Below, piece by piece: positions 63,954-64,000 of a stretch of DNA of 64,000 bases (positions are counted from its first letter, which is position 1; the number at the start of each line of letters is the position of its first letter). Below the pieces are notes generated by a model that did not search any database, was not told where the DNA came from, and was given only the letters and a program-made list of their open reading frames with translations. Origin of the DNA: Allocoprococcus comes. Lineage in GTDB: Bacteria > Bacillota > Clostridia > Lachnospirales > Lachnospiraceae. The stretch is from contig NZ_JAAIMM010000003.1 in assembly GCF_013300725.1 (NCBI RefSeq), positions 103,207 to 167,206 of the forward strand, in the 5' to 3' direction. Made by a program: the position numbers and the translations under genes.

Positions 63954-63999
63954 TACCCTCATATAGGACAATGAAATATAAAAGTCCTATATGGGGGTA
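63954..63999 (+). repeat. Inverted repeat at the window edge (IS end or terminator)
   Basis: TACCCTCATATAGGAC (63954-63969) pairs with GTCCTATATGGGGGTA (63984-63999), one G-U pair, with a 14-base AT-rich loop. It begins right after the truncated permease-like frame, which would fit an insertion element end. The right side is cut by the window, so a terminator is equally possible. Confidence 0.5.
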
Positions 64000-64000
64000 T

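Noticed and set aside
1..64000. tRNA, rRNA or T-box elements
   Set aside because: No cloverleaf-like or rRNA-like segment and no T-box consensus (TGGNACCGCG-like) was recognised on reading; a covariance-model scan could still find a short one.

Overview
The window looks like a chromosomal segment of a gut-type Lachnospiraceae bacterium (Firmicutes, Clostridia). The basis is its gene content (class III fructose-1,6-bisphosphatase, HprK, ROK glucokinase, long-form HPF, DUF1846 and DUF1847 proteins, a glycyl-radical-enzyme activase), AGGAGG-type ribosome binding sites before most genes, TTGACA/TATAAT-type promoters, and moderate GC with AT-rich accessory patches. No rRNA, tRNA or CRISPR array was seen. 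Species cannot be fixed from sequence reading alone.

Layout. 1-6.3 kb: a truncated glycyl-radical activase, a C39-like secreted protein, a parvulin, a MATE exporter with its TetR-like neighbour, and FucO, followed by a 235-bp near-palindromic element. 6.3-14.5 kb (minus strand): the proteostasis cluster tig-clpP-clpX-lon-yihA plus a C39-like protein, preceded by a lipoprotein and a DJ-1 family protein. 14.6-27.6 kb: a CYTH protein, then secA-prfB-ACT-hom-lysC (prfB carries the classic +1 frameshift), an isolated eukaryotic-type hisA, an acidic lipoprotein, fbp, dapB, dapA and a double-OB SSB-like protein. Aspartate-family amino acid genes therefore lie on both sides of the secretion and translation genes. 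27.8-34.8 kb (mostly plus): typA, a PsiE-like membrane protein, hpf, yigZ (minus), and a class A penicillin-binding protein with a 48-bp repeat tail.

34.8-43.6 kb is a compact minus-strand unit, gntR-oppBCDF-SBP-amidohydrolase-amidohydrolase. It probably imports and hydrolyses a peptide-like compound. One amidohydrolase keeps a full set of metal ligands and its translationally coupled neighbour has lost most of them. 43.6-49.8 kb: ftsH, then uvrC-hprK-glcK. 49.8-54.5 kb: a DUF1846 protein, pyrG behind a leader terminator, and ddl. 54.5-57.4 kb: a HAD phosphatase/DUF1847 pair and a DUF1295 membrane protein with a small membrane partner.

From about 57.4 kb the window becomes accessory and AT-rich: a CPBP protease; a complete type I toxin-antitoxin locus of the holin-like-toxin kind (32-residue toxin, structured leader, convergent antisense RNA, shared bidirectional terminator); a DUF5052 lipoprotein and a membrane protein; a flavin-reductase relic; a degenerate 53-bp tandem repeat abutting a truncated copy of the HAD gene; and a new-looking operon with a strong promoter, a 7-codon leader ORF, a secreted cysteine-rich protein with a duplicated CxxC...CHGY motif, and a solute-binding lipoprotein. 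That operon ends in a decapitated permease-like start and a hairpin at the window edge.

The most interesting candidates are the type I TA locus, the Cys-rich secreted protein operon, the active/degenerate amidohydrolase pair, and the long palindromic element at 6.1-6.3 kb.
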